Shown: piece by piece, positions 45,591-54,282 of the stretch
How the letters are laid out: each line of letters starts with the position of its first letter
Numbering within the stretch: position 1 is the stretch's first letter
Source: CAITWD01 sp963727285
Lineage (GTDB): Bacteria; Actinomycetota; Thermoleophilia; Miltoncostaeales; Miltoncostaeaceae
Direction: 5' to 3'
Assembly (NCBI GenBank): GCA_963727285.1
Contig: CAVSFF010000012.1
Location: 1-64,000 of the forward strand
Length of the DNA: 64,000 bases
Position numbers and translations under genes: made by a program
Notes under the pieces: generated by a model
What the model was told of the DNA's origin: nothing
What the model saw: the letters and a program-made list of their open reading frames with translations, nothing else
Database searches by the model: none

Positions 45591-45899
45591 ATGGCCACCG
45601 ACAGCAACGACGATGGCCATCCAGACGGGAACGGCCGCGTCGCGCGGGTGCGGTACGGCGACGAGGTGGCGACCCAGCAGCTGTGGGCCCACAACCCGGA
45701 GTGGGAACGCAGGCCATGCCGCGGCAACCGTTGTGGGGTCGTGCCCGGCGAGTTCCACGCGGCGCGCTGCCCGCACGAGGAGTGCCCGGTCTGTGGAACG
45801 GCACTGATGGAATGCCGGCGGCATGAGATCGCGATGGACCAGGGCTACGGGACGCTGCGGTGGGCCAGCGGGTGGGTGGTGGACGTGGCGGCCGCCTGA
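45591..45899 (+). CDS. Hypothetical Cys-rich protein (102 aa)
   Basis: Two Cys pairs are visible (CRGNRC and CPHEECPVCG), then METC-like ALMECRRHEIAMDQGYG and a hydrophobic end (WASGWVVDVAAA). Zinc binding is likely. No ribosome site of note and no family recognised; it could be a fragment. Confidence 0.42.
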   Translation: MATDSNDDGHPDGNGRVARVRYGDEVATQQLWAHNPEWERRPCRGNRCGVVPGEFHAARCPHEECPVCGTALMECRRHEIAMDQGYGTLRWASGWVVDVAAA

Positions 45900-46171
45900 G
45901 CGCGTCCACTGCTTCGGCGGCCGCGCCTAGCCCGGCAGCATGCACAGGAAGTCGTCCTGCGTGCCCTGGCCTGGGGCTGCGCCGGGGGACCGCACGCCGC
46001 GCACCCGTGCGATGCCTGGTGGCACAGGTGACAGGCGGTTTCCCTGATCGACCGTATGTCTACACGGCTTTGATGTGAACCGCTGGGGTCCAACGGGTGA
46101 TCCCAGCCGGCTACGTCGGCTAGAGGGCTGGACTCCGAGGTACCCCCGAGGTACGCACTGCGCGAGCCGGT

Positions 46172-46225
46172 GCGGCTCGTCCGACAGACGTGACCGGCGT
46201 AACCAACGGAAATCCGCATAACCAA
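46172..46225 (-). repeat. Dispersed repeat R2, copy 2
   Basis: Reverse-complement match to 3918-3972, about three-quarters identical by eye. It lies 60 bp before an apparently 5'-truncated gene. Confidence 0.45.
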
Positions 46226-46287
46226 ACGGGAACGAGCGGACGCGGCAGGATCCTTGGTCTGCGCGTCGCATTTCGTGCGGTAGGACA

Positions 46288-46926
46288 ATGATCGCGCTCC
46301 CCTATCACGGTGGCCCGGTGATACCGGCGCATGAGCATGTGCTCGTGGTCCCGTGGGGATGGTCGTCCGACCCCGCGGGCGAGTTGCCCCACGTTCAGGG
46401 ATTCCTCGCAGGCCTCGGCACCGGCCATGACAGGTGGTCTCGAATTCTCGAGAGCTACCCGCTCGTCAAGTACCCGCACCACGTCTACATCGGGACGTGG
46501 CACGACAGCCACAAATTTCCCGCGACCCCGACCCTCGATCAATTCAACGCCGAGGCGGGTCGGGCGGCGGCAAAGTTCCCGCTTCTGCACAATCTGATCG
46601 TGGTGATTCTCACGGCTCCGCAAGCGGTGATGCAACAGATTGACAACTCGTGTGCGTTCCATAGCTATGCCCCGACCGGCCCCTATATCGCCGTCTCCTA
46701 CCCAATGGGCGGGTGCCCGGCGACGGGTGTCGAGATCTCGCACGAGTGGGCGGAGACCCTCACCGACCCGAACCCGCTAGTTCCCGCGTGGGCGGCGGTC
46801 GACGGCAGTGAGGCGGCTGACATCTGCGAGAGCGCACCCGGCGGCCTTGTGCAGCTCGCAACGGGCACGTACCCAGTCGCAGCAGTCTGGGACCGCCGGA
46901 CCAAGGAGTGTGCGGTCGCCGGGTGA
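46288..46926 (+). CDS. Exported HExxE-type protein, apparently 5' truncated
   Basis: The 212-residue frame begins inside a conserved domain (HGGPVIPAHEHVLVVPWGW) and continues FLAGLGTGHDRWSRILESYP, VEISHEWAETLTDPNPL, EAADICESAPGG and VAAVWDRRTKECAVAG. The GVEISHEWAETLTDP motif is seen in actinobacterial secreted proteins that look like degenerate metallopeptidases. These normally carry an N-terminal signal peptide before GGPV, which is missing here. The ATG may therefore be artificial after an insertion or rearrangement at about 46280. Confidence 0.65.
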   Translation: MIALPYHGGPVIPAHEHVLVVPWGWSSDPAGELPHVQGFLAGLGTGHDRWSRILESYPLVKYPHHVYIGTWHDSHKFPATPTLDQFNAEAGRAAAKFPLLHNLIVVILTAPQAVMQQIDNSCAFHSYAPTGPYIAVSYPMGGCPATGVEISHEWAETLTDPNPLVPAWAAVDGSEAADICESAPGGLVQLATGTYPVAAVWDRRTKECAVAG

Positions 46927-47080
46927 CGCAGGAGTCCGGCCCGTCTTTCGACTGCCTCGCGATCATTCGCTCGGGACCGTGAAGGCTCCGGAGTCACGCG
47001 ATCCGACTGACACCGCGCATTCCTCGGCCCACCCTCATAGAGGCGGCCGCAGGGCCTTACGCCGGATGGGCCGGCAAGTG

Positions 47081-47314
47081 CTAGACGTCGGTCGAGCCTA
47101 ACTCGATACCGTCGGCGGGCACAGGATTCGCCGGGAAGTTCGAGGGTGCGCCCTGCGGCGCTGAGTCCACATCGGCCTCCGCCACGAGTCCGAACCAGTC
47201 GAACTCGGGAAAGGCGCGACTCGCGATGACGGTCAGTCGCACGACGGTTGCTGTGCGTCCGTCATCGGCCGACGCCAGGATCGCGGCGACCTTGCGCGCT
47301 TCGTACTCAGTCAT
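47081..47314 (-). CDS. Hypothetical protein (77 aa)
   Basis: The frame reads MTEYEARKVAAILASADDGR, TATVVRLTVIASRAFPEFDW and FGLVAEADVDSAPQG. The N-terminal half has a plausible helix-strand pattern; the C terminus is Pro-rich. Weak ribosome site (GAAAGA). No family recognised. Confidence 0.4.
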   Translation of the reverse strand: MTEYEARKVAAILASADDGRTATVVRLTVIASRAFPEFDWFGLVAEADVDSAPQGAPSNFPANPVPADGIELGSTDV

Positions 47315-47613
47315 GACGTCTTTCGTGGCATGGGCTCGATCGGTGGCGCCGTCCTGGCAAACTTCCGGTCCGGTTCCGGGTGTGTCGGTCCCCGTGCAAA
47401 CAAACCGCCCGCGAACGCGCCACGCAGGACGATTCGCGGCGCGCCGCGGACGCGGTGAATCTATCGGTATTCGCTTGCCCCGCGGCTTCGGTTCTTTAAT
47501 CGATCGCGCATCCAGGTGTGACCAGTGTGTAGATCACGACGGTTCCGGCGTGTTGACACGCACCAGATGCCGGAACAGGATCGCGGCACACCCGCGACCG
47601 AGGAGAAAGGATC

Positions 47614-47895
47614 ATGGCTGTTGCAATCGTGATGGATTTTCCTGGCGGCACTCTCGACCAGTACGACCAGGTCCTCAAGCGAATGGGCCTCGTTCCCGAA
47701 GGTTCGCCACCCGAGGGAGCGATCTTCCACTTCGCGGTTGAGACCGATGATGGCGTTCGGGTAACTGACGTGTGGGAGACGATGGAGCAGTTCGACGCAT
47801 TCGCCACCGAGCACATCGGACCCCACACCCAGGCAGTCGGTATCCCAGGGCCGCCCGTGACCACCGTTTACGCGGTGCACAACTACTTCGTGTAG
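47614..47895 (+). CDS. ABM-like small protein
   Basis: The 93-residue protein reads AVAIVMDFPGGTLDQYDQVL, FHFAVETDDGVRVTDVWETM and EQFDAFATEHIGPH, a ferredoxin-like dimer of the antibiotic-biosynthesis-monooxygenase type. It is related in pattern to 22469-22735 (VTEVWES against VTDVWET). ATG 47614 has GGAGAAAGGATC directly upstream. Monocistronic. Confidence 0.8.
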   Translation: MAVAIVMDFPGGTLDQYDQVLKRMGLVPEGSPPEGAIFHFAVETDDGVRVTDVWETMEQFDAFATEHIGPHTQAVGIPGPPVTTVYAVHNYFV

Positions 47896-48039
47896 TTCCG
47901 AGGTCACAGTCGTCCCAGTCTGCGATCGACCCCGCTGCGACTGCCGGGTACGCATTCGCTGCGAGGCCGATCGCGACACTCGCGCCGTTTCCGTCGCTTG
48001 ACCGGCCTCGTTGCTCCACAGCAAGCCCTGATCGTGGAG

Positions 48040-48219
48040 TCATCCCAGTAGCGCCGGTTTCAGGAAGCGGCTCGAATCGGGCACCGACGCCGCCAACAGC
48101 AACCCGACGACTCCAAAGACGACGATGACGAGGACCCCAAGAGTCAGACGCATGGTCCCGTGGTTGTCCGGGCCCTGGCGCCGGAGGATCCCCCAGATTG
48201 TGATCAGCGAGGCCGCCAT
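48040..48219 (-). CDS. Small membrane protein (59 aa)
   Basis: ATG 48219 opens MAASLITIWGILRRQGPDNH; a second ATG 22 codons on begins MRLTLGVLVIVVFGVVGLLL. One strong helix (LGVLVIVVFGVVGLLLAASV) is followed by PDSSRFLKPALLG and a stop. Composition is clearly membrane-like. No strong ribosome site for either start. No family recognised. Confidence 0.5.
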   Translation of the reverse strand: MAASLITIWGILRRQGPDNHGTMRLTLGVLVIVVFGVVGLLLAASVPDSSRFLKPALLG

Positions 48220-48330
48220 CCGCTGTGGCGCGTCCCGTGTTCACGCTGAGATACTGCGCGGGTAATTCCGCGCCTTGTGCGAGCCGATCTCGCTCCTGCT
48301 GTCCCGCCGGCCCATCAGACGAAGGTATCG

Positions 48331-48744
48331 ATGGATCACGTCGCCGTCGTCGAGCACATTTACAGTCTGATCAACGCCAGCGATGTCGATGCATTCGGTG
48401 CGTTGCTGGCCGACGACTTTGTCGATCACGAGGTGACGCCTGGATTCACACCGGATCGCCATGGCGTCACCGCCGAGTTCCGGATGTACCGCGCTGCCTT
48501 CCCGGACATGCGTGTGGAGCCCGAAGACACCTTTCCGAGCAGCGACACGGTGGTCGTCCGCTACGTCTGCTCGGGAACCCACCGGGGTGACTTTATGGGG
48601 ATGCCAGCGACTGGCAAGTTCGTGGCGGTCGGAGGAATCGACATCTGGCGGTTCGGTGAGGACGGCCTCTGCCACGAGCACTGGGGCATCTTCGATCTGA
48701 TGTCACTTGCGCAACGACTCGGAGCGGCTCCGGGTCGGCCTTAG
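48331..48744 (+). CDS. SnoaL-like ester cyclase family protein
   Basis: The 137-residue protein reads VVEHIYSLINASDVDAFGAL, LADDFVDHEVTPGFTPDRHG, AAFPDMRVEPEDTFPSSDTV, GDFMGMPATGKFVAVGGIDI and WRFGEDGLCHEHWGIFDLM. It has all the landmarks of SnoaL-type cyclases (Asp/His in the DDFVDH segment, F-x-D-M, HW..FD). It may act on a polyketide-like or other small substrate. ATG 48331 is chosen by conservation. Confidence 0.88.
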   Translation: MDHVAVVEHIYSLINASDVDAFGALLADDFVDHEVTPGFTPDRHGVTAEFRMYRAAFPDMRVEPEDTFPSSDTVVVRYVCSGTHRGDFMGMPATGKFVAVGGIDIWRFGEDGLCHEHWGIFDLMSLAQRLGAAPGRP

Positions 48745-48793
48745 CTGAGGTGCCGAGCCGGGGGCGCTCTCGCGCGCGGGCCCGTCGGATCCG

Positions 48794-48833
48794 ATCACCG
48801 GCGGTGAAGGGGTCTCACCCACCCGTCGGCTTC
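48794..48833 (+). repeat. TLR repeat, hairpin-rich copy
   Basis: ATCACCGGCGGTGAAGGGGT then CCCGTCGGCTTC keeps the TCACC/GGTGA hairpin and the acceptor-like end; the T-arm is replaced. Confidence 0.55.
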
Positions 48834-48962
48834 AGACACGTCCCTATTGGTGCGCGGCGAGTCCGAGAAGGGCGATCCGCGACACCGCATCCGGCGCTTC
48901 GGTCCTTGCGGCGCACGGCGGGTCCTGGTGCTCCCACTATCCCTGCTCAAGCGGCCCAAACG

Positions 48963-50612
48963 TCAGTTCAAGACAACGAAACCGACGGGACGCGTCTGGT
49001 CAACGGCTCGGCCAAAGGTCGCGCGTGCCGTGATCGTGTAGCGCCCGGGGCGAAGCAGACCGCCCGGCTTGGTCAGCCATTGCGGGAAGATCGACGCGGA
49101 GTCTGGATAGATCCCGCCGATGGGTTCCTCCCGCACGGTACCCGCAAGCAGCCGCTGCGCGGTATGGGCTACCGCGTGACCGTCACTGGCGCGCCGCACC
49201 GTAAAGAGGACGGTCGCGGGGTCAAGAAGGGTGAAGCTCACCATGCTGCCGAGCGGGGTCGTCGGACTGCAGGGGTGACCGGGCGTTGGACAGGTCACGG
49301 CGGCCCCATGGGTCCGGAACCGCACGGTCATGCTCAACGGGGAGATGAGTTGGCGAAGCCGCGTGTGGTCAGGGATCGGGCTTCCGGTCGGTGCTGACGG
49401 GCCGGCGAGGGCCACGATCGGCGCACCGCGACCGGTCTCTGCGGCATAGAGCGTGCCGTCGATCCCGATCGCCTCGGGAATGAGCGGAATGCCGATGGCA
49501 CGGTTGAACAGGCGCGTGCCGTCGGGCCGCAACGCGACAAACTGGTCGGTGCCCCCCAGATAGATCGTCCCGTCACCACCGATGATCGGCTGTCCGAACT
49601 TCCCGCCGTATGCCCACCGGATGGTGCCGTCCGAGGCCACTCCCTCGACCCGGCCGAATGTCGCCCAGCCCGGCCCCCTGTCGGCGCGGAAGTTGACAAC
49701 CGTCGTGCCGTCAGCGGCGATCGCGAGCCCGCCCCCCACGAACACCGGCACGCTCCAAAGCACGCGGCCATCGGTGCCGACAGCCGAGAGGTGCCCCTTG
49801 TCGTCGAGCACGCGCAGCGTGCCGTCCGGCGCCAACGCAATCTTCGCGACACCGCCGGGCAGGGTCGTCGGGCTCGGCCAAGCGGGGCTTCCATCGGGGT
49901 GCAGGGCGTACAACAGCGGGTGAGTTCGGGGCTGAATAGGGGGCCACTCCCACATACAGCGTGCCGGCAGGCGCAACCGCCATGCTCGTTGGATTGCTGC
50001 CGGACAGTTCAACATCGTTGACGGCGTTGACGGTCGTGAGCACGTGCCCGGTCGGAGCCGATGACGGTGACCGACCAACCCGAGGTCAGGGCATAGATAT
50101 CGCCTTGTGGCTGCGACCAAGAGTGCGCGGTCCGCGGCCGAGTGCCCGCTGATCGGGGCCACCCAGAGTCGTCGCCCCTGTGGCGTATAACTCGCGACGC
50201 CGTAACCGCCGTTCACGAACCCCAGCAGGTTGCCGGCAGGGTCGATCGCGGTAATCGGCCCGATCGGCAGCACCTTCTGGATCGTGCCGTTTGGGTTCGC
50301 GATCGCAGTGGTCGGTCCGCCGGCGAGCACGATCGTCCCGTTCGGTGCGACCAGCGGCCGAAGGTTCGTCGTGAGCAGCTGCTTGCTGAGATCAAACGCA
50401 TACGGAAACCCGGGGCGAGGCCAGCCCAGCCTGAGCACCGGGCGTTGCGCCGACCGCGCGGTGGAGCGTGAGCTCAGACCCGCGTCGTGGCCGATCATCG
50501 GCCAGCCGGAAAGCGCGGTCTGCCCGGCGGCAGTCCCGACCACGCACGCAGCCGCCGCTGCGCTCATCACCGCGGCGGCACACAGCCCTCGACACGTCCG
50601 ACCGATCCTCAT
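48963..50612 (-). CDS. Secreted PQQ-type beta-propeller protein (two compensating frameshifts)
   Basis: ATG 50612 opens a signal peptide (RTCRGLCAAAVMSAAAAACV). Propeller repeats follow (PLVAPNGTIVLAGG, KIALAPDGTLRVLDDKGHLS, PIIGGDGTIYLGGTDQFVAL, EAIGIDGTLYAAETG), then a C-terminal beta domain (SMVSFTLLDPATVLFTVRRA, LRPGRYTITARATFG). Between about 50110 and 49920 the repeats continue in another frame (NDVELSGSNPTSMAVAPAGT), so two indels cancel. Calcium- or quinone-binding residues were not checked. An extracellular structural or sensor role is likely. Confidence 0.8.
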   Translation of the reverse strand: MRIGRTCRGLCAAAVMSAAAAACVVGTAAGQTALSGWPMIGHDAGLSSRSTARSAQRPVLRLGWPRPGFPYAFDLSKQLLTTNLRPLVAPNGTIVLAGGPTTAIANPNGTIQKVLPIGPITAIDPAGNLLGFVNGGYGVASYTPQGRRLWVAPISGHSAADRALLVAATRRYLCPDLGLVGHRHRLRPGTCSRPSTPSTMLNCPAAIQRAWRLRLPARCMWEWPPIQPRTHPLLYALHPDGSPAWPSPTTLPGGVAKIALAPDGTLRVLDDKGHLSAVGTDGRVLWSVPVFVGGGLAIAADGTTVVNFRADRGPGWATFGRVEGVASDGTIRWAYGGKFGQPIIGGDGTIYLGGTDQFVALRPDGTRLFNRAIGIPLIPEAIGIDGTLYAAETGRGAPIVALAGPSAPTGSPIPDHTRLRQLISPLSMTVRFRTHGAAVTCPTPGHPCSPTTPLGSMVSFTLLDPATVLFTVRRASDGHAVAHTAQRLLAGTVREEPIGGIYPDSASIFPQWLTKPGGLLRPGRYTITARATFGRAVDQTRPVGFVVLN

Positions 50613-50664
50613 CCACCCAGCGTAGATCGACGCGCAGGAACTGACATCCGGGCTTGCCCCGCGC

Positions 50665-50687
50665 CATGTCGGGTTTTTGCCGACATG
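50665..50687. promoter_or_regulatory. Palindrome between divergent genes
   Basis: CATGTCGG-GTTTTTG-CCGACATG lies 53 bp upstream of the beta-propeller gene start. It could be an operator or a transcription terminator; the T-run in the loop does not decide. Confidence 0.4.
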
Positions 50688-50920
50688 CCAACCCTCACCT
50701 ACATTCGCGAGACAGATGTCGACAACGGATCAGTGTCGACCGCACCCGCATACATGTTGGCGCTGAGAGCGCGGTGTGCGTCGCGGTCGCTGAGCGAGTC
50801 GACACGTCGCCGTCGGGTCTGGCCGGGGCCCAAGTTTCACGAGCGTCACCGCCGCCCGCCTCCGCCGAACCCCTGGGGGCCACGCCGCAAGCGGAGCACC
50901 TCACCGCCGAGTGGGCGCGG

Positions 50921-51163
50921 CTACTGCTCGTACCCTTCTACGACGTCAGAGCCGCGCGCACTTGCATCGTCGGCGTTTCGGCCAGCCTCGCTCAGGGCAC
51001 GGCGCTGTCGAAGGAGGTCCCAGCAACGGTCGAGGCTTACTTTGACCGCCTCGAGCCTCTGGCGATCCTGTTCGGTGGCGCCGTCGCGCGCCTCGTCGTC
51101 CAGGAGTTGCTGTTCCTCCGACACCAGTCGCTCAATCTCGGCGTGTACTCGATCGTCATTCAT
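50921..51163 (-). CDS. DUF2630 family protein
   Basis: The 80-residue helical protein reads MNDDRVHAEIERLVSEEQQL, ATEQDRQRLEAVKVSLDRCW and DLLRQRRALSEAGRNADDAS. The LDxCWDLLRQRRA motif defines DUF2630, a small actinobacterial family of unknown function. The ATG at 51163 is chosen because the family starts there; upstream codons to 51220 are not conserved. Confidence 0.92.
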   Translation of the reverse strand: MNDDRVHAEIERLVSEEQQLLDDEARDGATEQDRQRLEAVKVSLDRCWDLLRQRRALSEAGRNADDASARGSDVVEGYEQ

Positions 51164-51401
51164 CGCTGCTCCCGTTCCGCGCAGAGTTGCGGCATTTCGC
51201 TTCTGCGTCCAACGTAGCAAGGCGGTCCTTCATCGCCGCTCTCGCGACCACACCGTCGCCCGTTCTCCAATCCCGATTGCCGTCGCTCGCGCAAGCTCAA
51301 TCAGCGCGGCCAACTTTCCCCGGCGAAAGGCCGGGCGCGGATTGGTGCAGTAGCGACCGGTTGGCTCCGATTGCCGGCGCCAAGCCACGCTCGGCAGCGT
51401 G

Positions 51402-52688
51402 TCAGCGCTCGTAGACCTCGAAGTGGTCGAACGAACTGAACCCCATAGATCGTGGGGTGCCCGTCTGGATTGAGTAGGCGCCATCCTGCGCGGCGTCGTA
51501 CTGGACGACCGTGATCCGACCTGAGGCAACGGTGGTGACGAGCGCCACATGCCCGAACGGGCCGGTCGTCCTTACGGCGACGGATCCCACCGCAGGCGTG
51601 GAGTTGTTCGTGACGCCGTGGGCGCGCGCTCCGGTACCCCAACTATTGGCGTTGCCGAGACCGATGTACCGGTTCCTCGACACGCCGAGACGCCACAACT
51701 CGTATGCCATGAAGTCGGTGCAGTTGCGATACGGGTAGCCGAAGGGCGACAACTCGCTCTTCGCCGTCGCTTTCTTGTGGATCTTCCCCCAGTTGTACCC
51801 GCGGCACCAGTAGCCGGTCCCGGAGGTTGCGTACGGCGGGTAGATGCACGGCATGTACGCGTAGGGGTACCCGCCCGTCGACGACTGCAATCCGACGGGA
51901 TCATCGGCGGCGTTGGTCCAGACGATTCCCCGGGGCCCACGGATGGACAGTCGGCCGTTCGCCCCGAGCGCCAATGAGTAGGCGCCTGCCGGTTGCCGGC
52001 CGACCAACGACGACCACGCCGCCGGACCGCGCGCGCTGCCGACGACGAGATCGCCGCCGCGCCGCAGAACGACCCGGGCCCCGGAAGCGCCGGCCGTGTG
52101 GCTGGCCCAGACCACCCGTGACCCCGCGTGCTCCACAAGGTTGCCTTTGGGCTGCATCACCAACACGTACCGCCGGTTCGGCGACACGAGGTATTGCCCG
52201 GCCGCCAACGCCTGCCCCGCGAGAAGCGTTGAGACGTGGACCTTGTTCTGCCAGACGACCCTCCGGGGGCCGTGGATGACGAGGTTGCCGTCCGATTGGA
52301 GAGACGCGAAATAGGCCCCGGCGGGATGCCCGCCGGTGCGGGACGTCCACAGCGGCCGGTTACTGGCGCTGAACACGACGAGGTTCCCGTCAGGCTGCAT
52401 GACGGCACTCGCGCCGGGGTTACCGGTCGTGTGGCTGGCCCACAGCACCCGGGACCCCATGTGCTCGACGAGGTTCCCGCGCGGCTGCATGGTCAGTCGG
52501 TACTGCCCGTTCGGGGACGCGAGACTCTGACCACCGGCAAGCCGTTGGCCGGCGGAGAGTCGCGAGCTCGACGGCCCCGACACAGGCGCAGTAAGGGCCA
52601 ACAGCGCGGTCCCGAGGGCCGCAAACGGGAGCGCCAACGCGCCCACGCGGGCTGTGGAATGCGGCGCGGGTGACTGCTCAGCGGGCAT
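51402..52688 (-). CDS. Secreted protein with B-lectin repeats and CHAP domain
   Basis: The 428-residue protein has an N-terminal hydrophobic segment (about residues 14-34, VGALALPFAALGTALLALTA). Two bulb-type mannose-binding lectin domains follow (about 45-150 and 155-270), with QxDxNxV-type repeats MQPDGNLVVF, LQSDGNLVIHG and MQPKGNLVEH. A CHAP amidase/peptidase domain (about 305-428) shows the nucleophile Cys in YRNCTDFMAYELWRLG and His in GPFGHVALV. It probably cleaves or binds peptidoglycan, with lectin domains directing it to mannose-type glycans. Start ATG 52688 is chosen over the upstream frame, which is Arg-rich. Confidence 0.9.
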   Translation of the reverse strand: MPAEQSPAPHSTARVGALALPFAALGTALLALTAPVSGPSSSRLSAGQRLAGGQSLASPNGQYRLTMQPRGNLVEHMGSRVLWASHTTGNPGASAVMQPDGNLVVFSASNRPLWTSRTGGHPAGAYFASLQSDGNLVIHGPRRVVWQNKVHVSTLLAGQALAAGQYLVSPNRRYVLVMQPKGNLVEHAGSRVVWASHTAGASGARVVLRRGGDLVVGSARGPAAWSSLVGRQPAGAYSLALGANGRLSIRGPRGIVWTNAADDPVGLQSSTGGYPYAYMPCIYPPYATSGTGYWCRGYNWGKIHKKATAKSELSPFGYPYRNCTDFMAYELWRLGVSRNRYIGLGNANSWGTGARAHGVTNNSTPAVGSVAVRTTGPFGHVALVTTVASGRITVVQYDAAQDGAYSIQTGTPRSMGFSSFDHFEVYER

Positions 52689-52748
52689 TGGCCGTGCGCG
52701 CTCCTCATCGCCGGGACGCAACACGACGCACGATAGCCAATTGCCCGG

Positions 52749-52860
52749 AAGGCGTCTCGCGGGCTGCACCCGCGATCTCCGGGCGCGCGCCAGACAGCGC
52801 AGCGAGCGATGATCGCCCGCTGCCGTCACCCCGGGGACCCTTCACCACTGGTGAAGGGGC
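52749..52860 (+). repeat. Extended TLR-related repeat, copy B
   Basis: AAGGCGTCTCGCGGGCTGCA CCCGCGATCTCC, ATGATCGCCCG and the 9-bp hairpin CCCTTCACC-ACT-GGTGAAGGG match 35811-35930 module by module. Confidence 0.7.
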
Positions 52861-53010
52861 CTGACGATCCAAGGTGCGCGACACAGCCACCCGCCAGACG
52901 CCCCGGGGTGATGTCACATGCTGCAACCGCCGTCGCGCGCACGCCGCGGTCCACGCAACGGGCTTCACCGCCGCCGGTTGTCGCGCGTATCGCTACGGCG
53001 GCTGCCCACC

Positions 53011-53042
53011 GAGCGACTGCCCGGCCAGCCGGGCAGTCGCTC
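53011..53042 (-). terminator. Hairpin terminator at the end of the methyltransferase gene
   Basis: GAGCGACTGCCCGG-CCAG-CCGGGCAGTCGCTC, a 14-bp perfect stem with a 4-nt loop that touches the stop codon. Confidence 0.85.
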
Positions 53043-54099
53043 AAATAGGTGATCCCTCGACCACGCTCCAGGCCGTCGGCACGAGGGGGATGATGCGCTC
53101 CAGCGCAAATCCGGCCCCTGCGAAGAGCTCGCCGTACTCGAGCGCCGTTCGCTCGCGGCCGCCCACCACCGCAAGCATCTCAATGTCAGACGTCTTGACG
53201 AGCCACTCGATGTCCGCTGAACGTTGGCGCTCGCCATCTGGCGGGACGATCAGCTCGATTACCAACAGGCGGCCGCCGTCGCCCATCGCCGCGCGGCAAT
53301 TCGCGAGGACAGTGAGCGCCGCTTGGTCGTCCCAGTCGTGGAGGATCCAGGACAGTACATACGCGTCGCCGCCAGCCGGTACGGCCTCAAAGAAATTACC
53401 GGGGACGGCCTGGCACCGGTCCGTCAAACCGGCGTCCGCCAGGGTTGCGCGTGCGACGTCGATCACACCGGGAAGATCGCAAACCACCCCGTCGAGTGTG
53501 GGGTGCGCGTCGAGAACCGTCCGCATCAGCGTCCCGTAGCCCGCACCGACATCCACGAGCCGGGTCATCTCACCGAACTCGTACCTGCCCGCGAACGCCG
53601 AGGCGACCATGGCGGTGGCCCGTGACATCGATTGGTTCACCAATGCTCCCGCTTGGGGATGGCGCTCGAGGTACTCCCAGAATCCGACCCCGTGGGCCTT
53701 GCGGAACCCCGGCTCACCGGTCCGCAAGCTGTGGCTGAAGTGCCCGTACGCACGCCAGTGCCATTCCTCGCTGACCAGGATCGCGCCTCGGTGCACGGAC
53801 CCAGGCACGCCCTCACGCAACAGCTCCCCCATGACGGTCAACGCGACGCGCCCGTCAGCCAGGCGTTCGACGAGCCCGGCGTCAGCAAGTATCCGCAGGA
53901 CGCGCCTCAACGCGTGAGGATCGGCGCCCACGCGCAGGGCCAGCTCGTCGATCCCCACGGGCCCATCCGACAGGCGCTCGGCGACGCCGAGCCTTGCGAC
54001 TGCACCAATCGCGGCACTGACTTGGTAGCCGTTGACCAACTCAAGCATCCGCAGACCGAGCGCCCGCGGGTCATTCGTATCGGGGTCGTCTTTGCTCAT
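53041..54099 (-). CDS. O-methyltransferase (winged-helix dimerisation type)
   Basis: The 352-residue protein has an N-terminal dimerisation winged helix (VARLGVAERLSDGPVGIDEL, ALRRVLRILADAGLVER) and a C-terminal SAM domain (RLVDVGAGYGTLMRTVLDAH, VVCDLPGVIDVARATL, YVLSWILHDWDDQAALTVLA). The SWILHDWDD motif with catalytic His is typical of hydroxyneurosporene/DmpM/caffeate-type methyltransferases that act on aromatic or polyketide hydroxyls. Start ATG 54099 has GGGAG nine bases upstream; ATG 54135 is an alternative. Confidence 0.9.
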   Translation of the reverse strand: MSKDDPDTNDPRALGLRMLELVNGYQVSAAIGAVARLGVAERLSDGPVGIDELALRVGADPHALRRVLRILADAGLVERLADGRVALTVMGELLREGVPGSVHRGAILVSEEWHWRAYGHFSHSLRTGEPGFRKAHGVGFWEYLERHPQAGALVNQSMSRATAMVASAFAGRYEFGEMTRLVDVGAGYGTLMRTVLDAHPTLDGVVCDLPGVIDVARATLADAGLTDRCQAVPGNFFEAVPAGGDAYVLSWILHDWDDQAALTVLANCRAAMGDGGRLLVIELIVPPDGERQRSADIEWLVKTSDIEMLAVVGGRERTALEYGELFAGAGFALERIIPLVPTAWSVVEGSPI

Positions 54100-54282
54100 C
54101 GAATCGAGCTCCCGTGCCGACGTAGATCGGCTCATCGTACTCGGGAGGGGATGGGCAACAGTCTGCGTCGAATCGCCGCCGGCAATTCGAATCCCACGGA
54201 CCCACTTTGCTACGGGCACAGCGCCTCACATCCGCTCGTCGGCCCATTCCCAAGTCCTCACGGTCCGGTGCTCTGAAGGGCT

